Shown in pieces: positions 5,730-6,033 of a stretch of 6,033 nt of DNA (positions are counted from its first letter, which is position 1; each line of letters opens with the position of its first letter). The notes beneath the pieces are model-generated. The model saw nothing but the letters and a program-made list of their open reading frames with translations, had not been told where the DNA came from and made no database searches. The position numbers were made by a program, and so were the translations under genes. Source of the stretch: Oscillospiraceae bacterium (GTDB lineage: Bacteria; Bacillota_A; Clostridia; Oscillospirales; Ruminococcaceae); contig JAGDDO010000052.1 of the NCBI GenBank assembly GCA_017848205.1, forward strand, positions 1 through 6,033. Direction: 5' to 3'.

Positions 5730-5755
5730 CAGCGTTTTCTTAAACTTTAAAGCAG

Positions 5756-5807
5756 ATCAGCATATCGCGGCTCACGTATTTACTGAAACCAGATATGCTG
5801 ATTTTTT
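5756..5807 (+). terminator. Intrinsic terminator of the lipoprotein gene
   Basis: ATCAGCATATC (5756-5766) pairs perfectly over 11 bp with GATATGCTGAT (5792-5802), followed by a run of six T (5802-5807). The loop is 25 nt, longer than usual. It lies 122 nt past the stop codon, so the mature transcript would carry the structured segment upstream of it. Confidence 0.8.
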
Positions 5808-5818
5808 ATTAATAAACG

Positions 5819-5846
5819 AAAAAAGCTGACCGTAAAATGGTCAGCT
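5819..5846 (-). terminator. Intrinsic terminator of the minus-strand gene at the window end
   Basis: On the minus strand, AGCTGACC (5846-5839) pairs with GGTCAGCT (5831-5824) over 8 bp around a 7-nt loop, followed by a T-run (5824-5819). The stem begins at the base directly after the TAG stop codon of the gene ending at 5847. It is convergent with the lipoprotein terminator only 12 bp away, so the two transcripts end back to back. Confidence 0.8.
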
Positions 5847-6033
5847 CTATCTTGACATGTTATAAAGTTCGCCCTGTTTCTGGAGCAGGAATGAGCATAT
5901 CTCATCCTCGCGGCCTGCAGGATTGTCAAGGCGCGCGATGTAGCCCATGCCTTCAGCTGAAGTCCCGGGTCCGCGGCGGATAACGGTGCATATTATCTCC
6001 ATGTATTTTCTCCGGCCGAGATCAAGAGTGAAC
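5847..6033 (-). CDS. Unidentified protein, C-terminal 61 residues, runs off the window
   Basis: An open frame on the minus strand enters from the window edge and ends at TAG (5849-5847), directly followed by an intrinsic terminator, which supports it as a real gene end. The visible residues include FTLDLGRRKYMEIICTV, IRRGPGTSAEGMGYIARLD, and end in FLLQKQGELYNMSR. It is basic in the middle, with no transmembrane segment or metal-binding motif. A hand count gives about 58% G+C across 5881-6000, higher than the lipoprotein gene. An internal ATG (MEIICTV) exists about 50 codons from the stop, with GGAGA overlapping it rather than preceding it, so a longer gene starting outside the window is more likely. 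I do not recognise the family. Confidence 0.6.
   Translation of the reverse strand, partial: FTLDLGRRKYMEIICTVIRRGPGTSAEGMGYIARLDNPAGREDEICSFLLQKQGELYNMSR

Noticed and set aside
1..6033. CRISPR arrays, tRNA or rRNA genes, insertion sequences, phage or toxin-antitoxin genes
   Set aside because: No regularly spaced direct repeats, tRNA-like cloverleaf, transposase or defence motifs are visible on either strand.

Overview
This 6 kb window most likely comes from a Gram-positive, mid-GC anaerobe of the Clostridia, with a Ruminococcus-like rumen or gut bacterium as the best guess. The reasons are strong AAAGGAG-type ribosome binding sites, near-consensus sigma-A promoters with TGn extended -10 elements, a lipoprotein signal peptide with a glutamate-rich stalk, and a stand-alone three-subunit biotin transcarboxylase cluster. 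The taxonomic call is an inference; there is no rRNA or other definitive marker here.

Positions 1-3480, minus strand: an apparent operon read from about 3440 down to 1. A well-formed promoter (TTGCAA-17-TATGAT) is followed by an 8-bp perfect inverted repeat. The genes follow in order: a 12S-like CoA carboxyltransferase (446 aa), a 1.3S-like biotin carrier protein (122 aa, biotin Lys88), a 5S-like oxaloacetate/pyruvate carboxyltransferase (466 aa), and the first 40 codons of metA (homoserine O-acyltransferase). The first three match the subunit set of propionibacterial transcarboxylase. They would move a carboxyl group between an acyl-CoA and pyruvate/oxaloacetate through biotin, without ATP. 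Neither a biotin carboxylase nor a membrane Na+-pumping decarboxylase subunit is present in the window. metA lies 39 nt downstream of the 5S-like gene and may share the transcript; it draws on homoserine, which derives from oxaloacetate through aspartate.

Positions 3481-4441, minus strand: an RsuA/RluB-family pseudouridine synthase gene. Its true start is probably 4320, not the more upstream ATG at 4386. It has its own promoter at 4413-4441. No canonical terminator is seen between it and the carboxyltransferase promoter.

Positions 4442-5850: a plus-strand monocistronic gene for a 343-aa lipoprotein of unknown function. It has a Glu-rich stalk, a central domain I do not recognise and a possible SH3-like C-terminus. 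It is driven by a near-perfect promoter (TTGAAA-17-TATAAT) with a 6-bp hairpin at the predicted transcript start. Its 3' flank holds a potentially structured segment (5638-5729) and then a strong intrinsic terminator (5756-5807). Its base composition is visibly more AT-rich than the housekeeping genes, as expected of an accessory gene.

Positions 5819-6033, minus strand: an intrinsic terminator (5819-5846) that abuts the stop codon of an unidentified gene, of which only the last 61 codons lie in the window. The lipoprotein gene and this gene are convergent, with back-to-back terminators.
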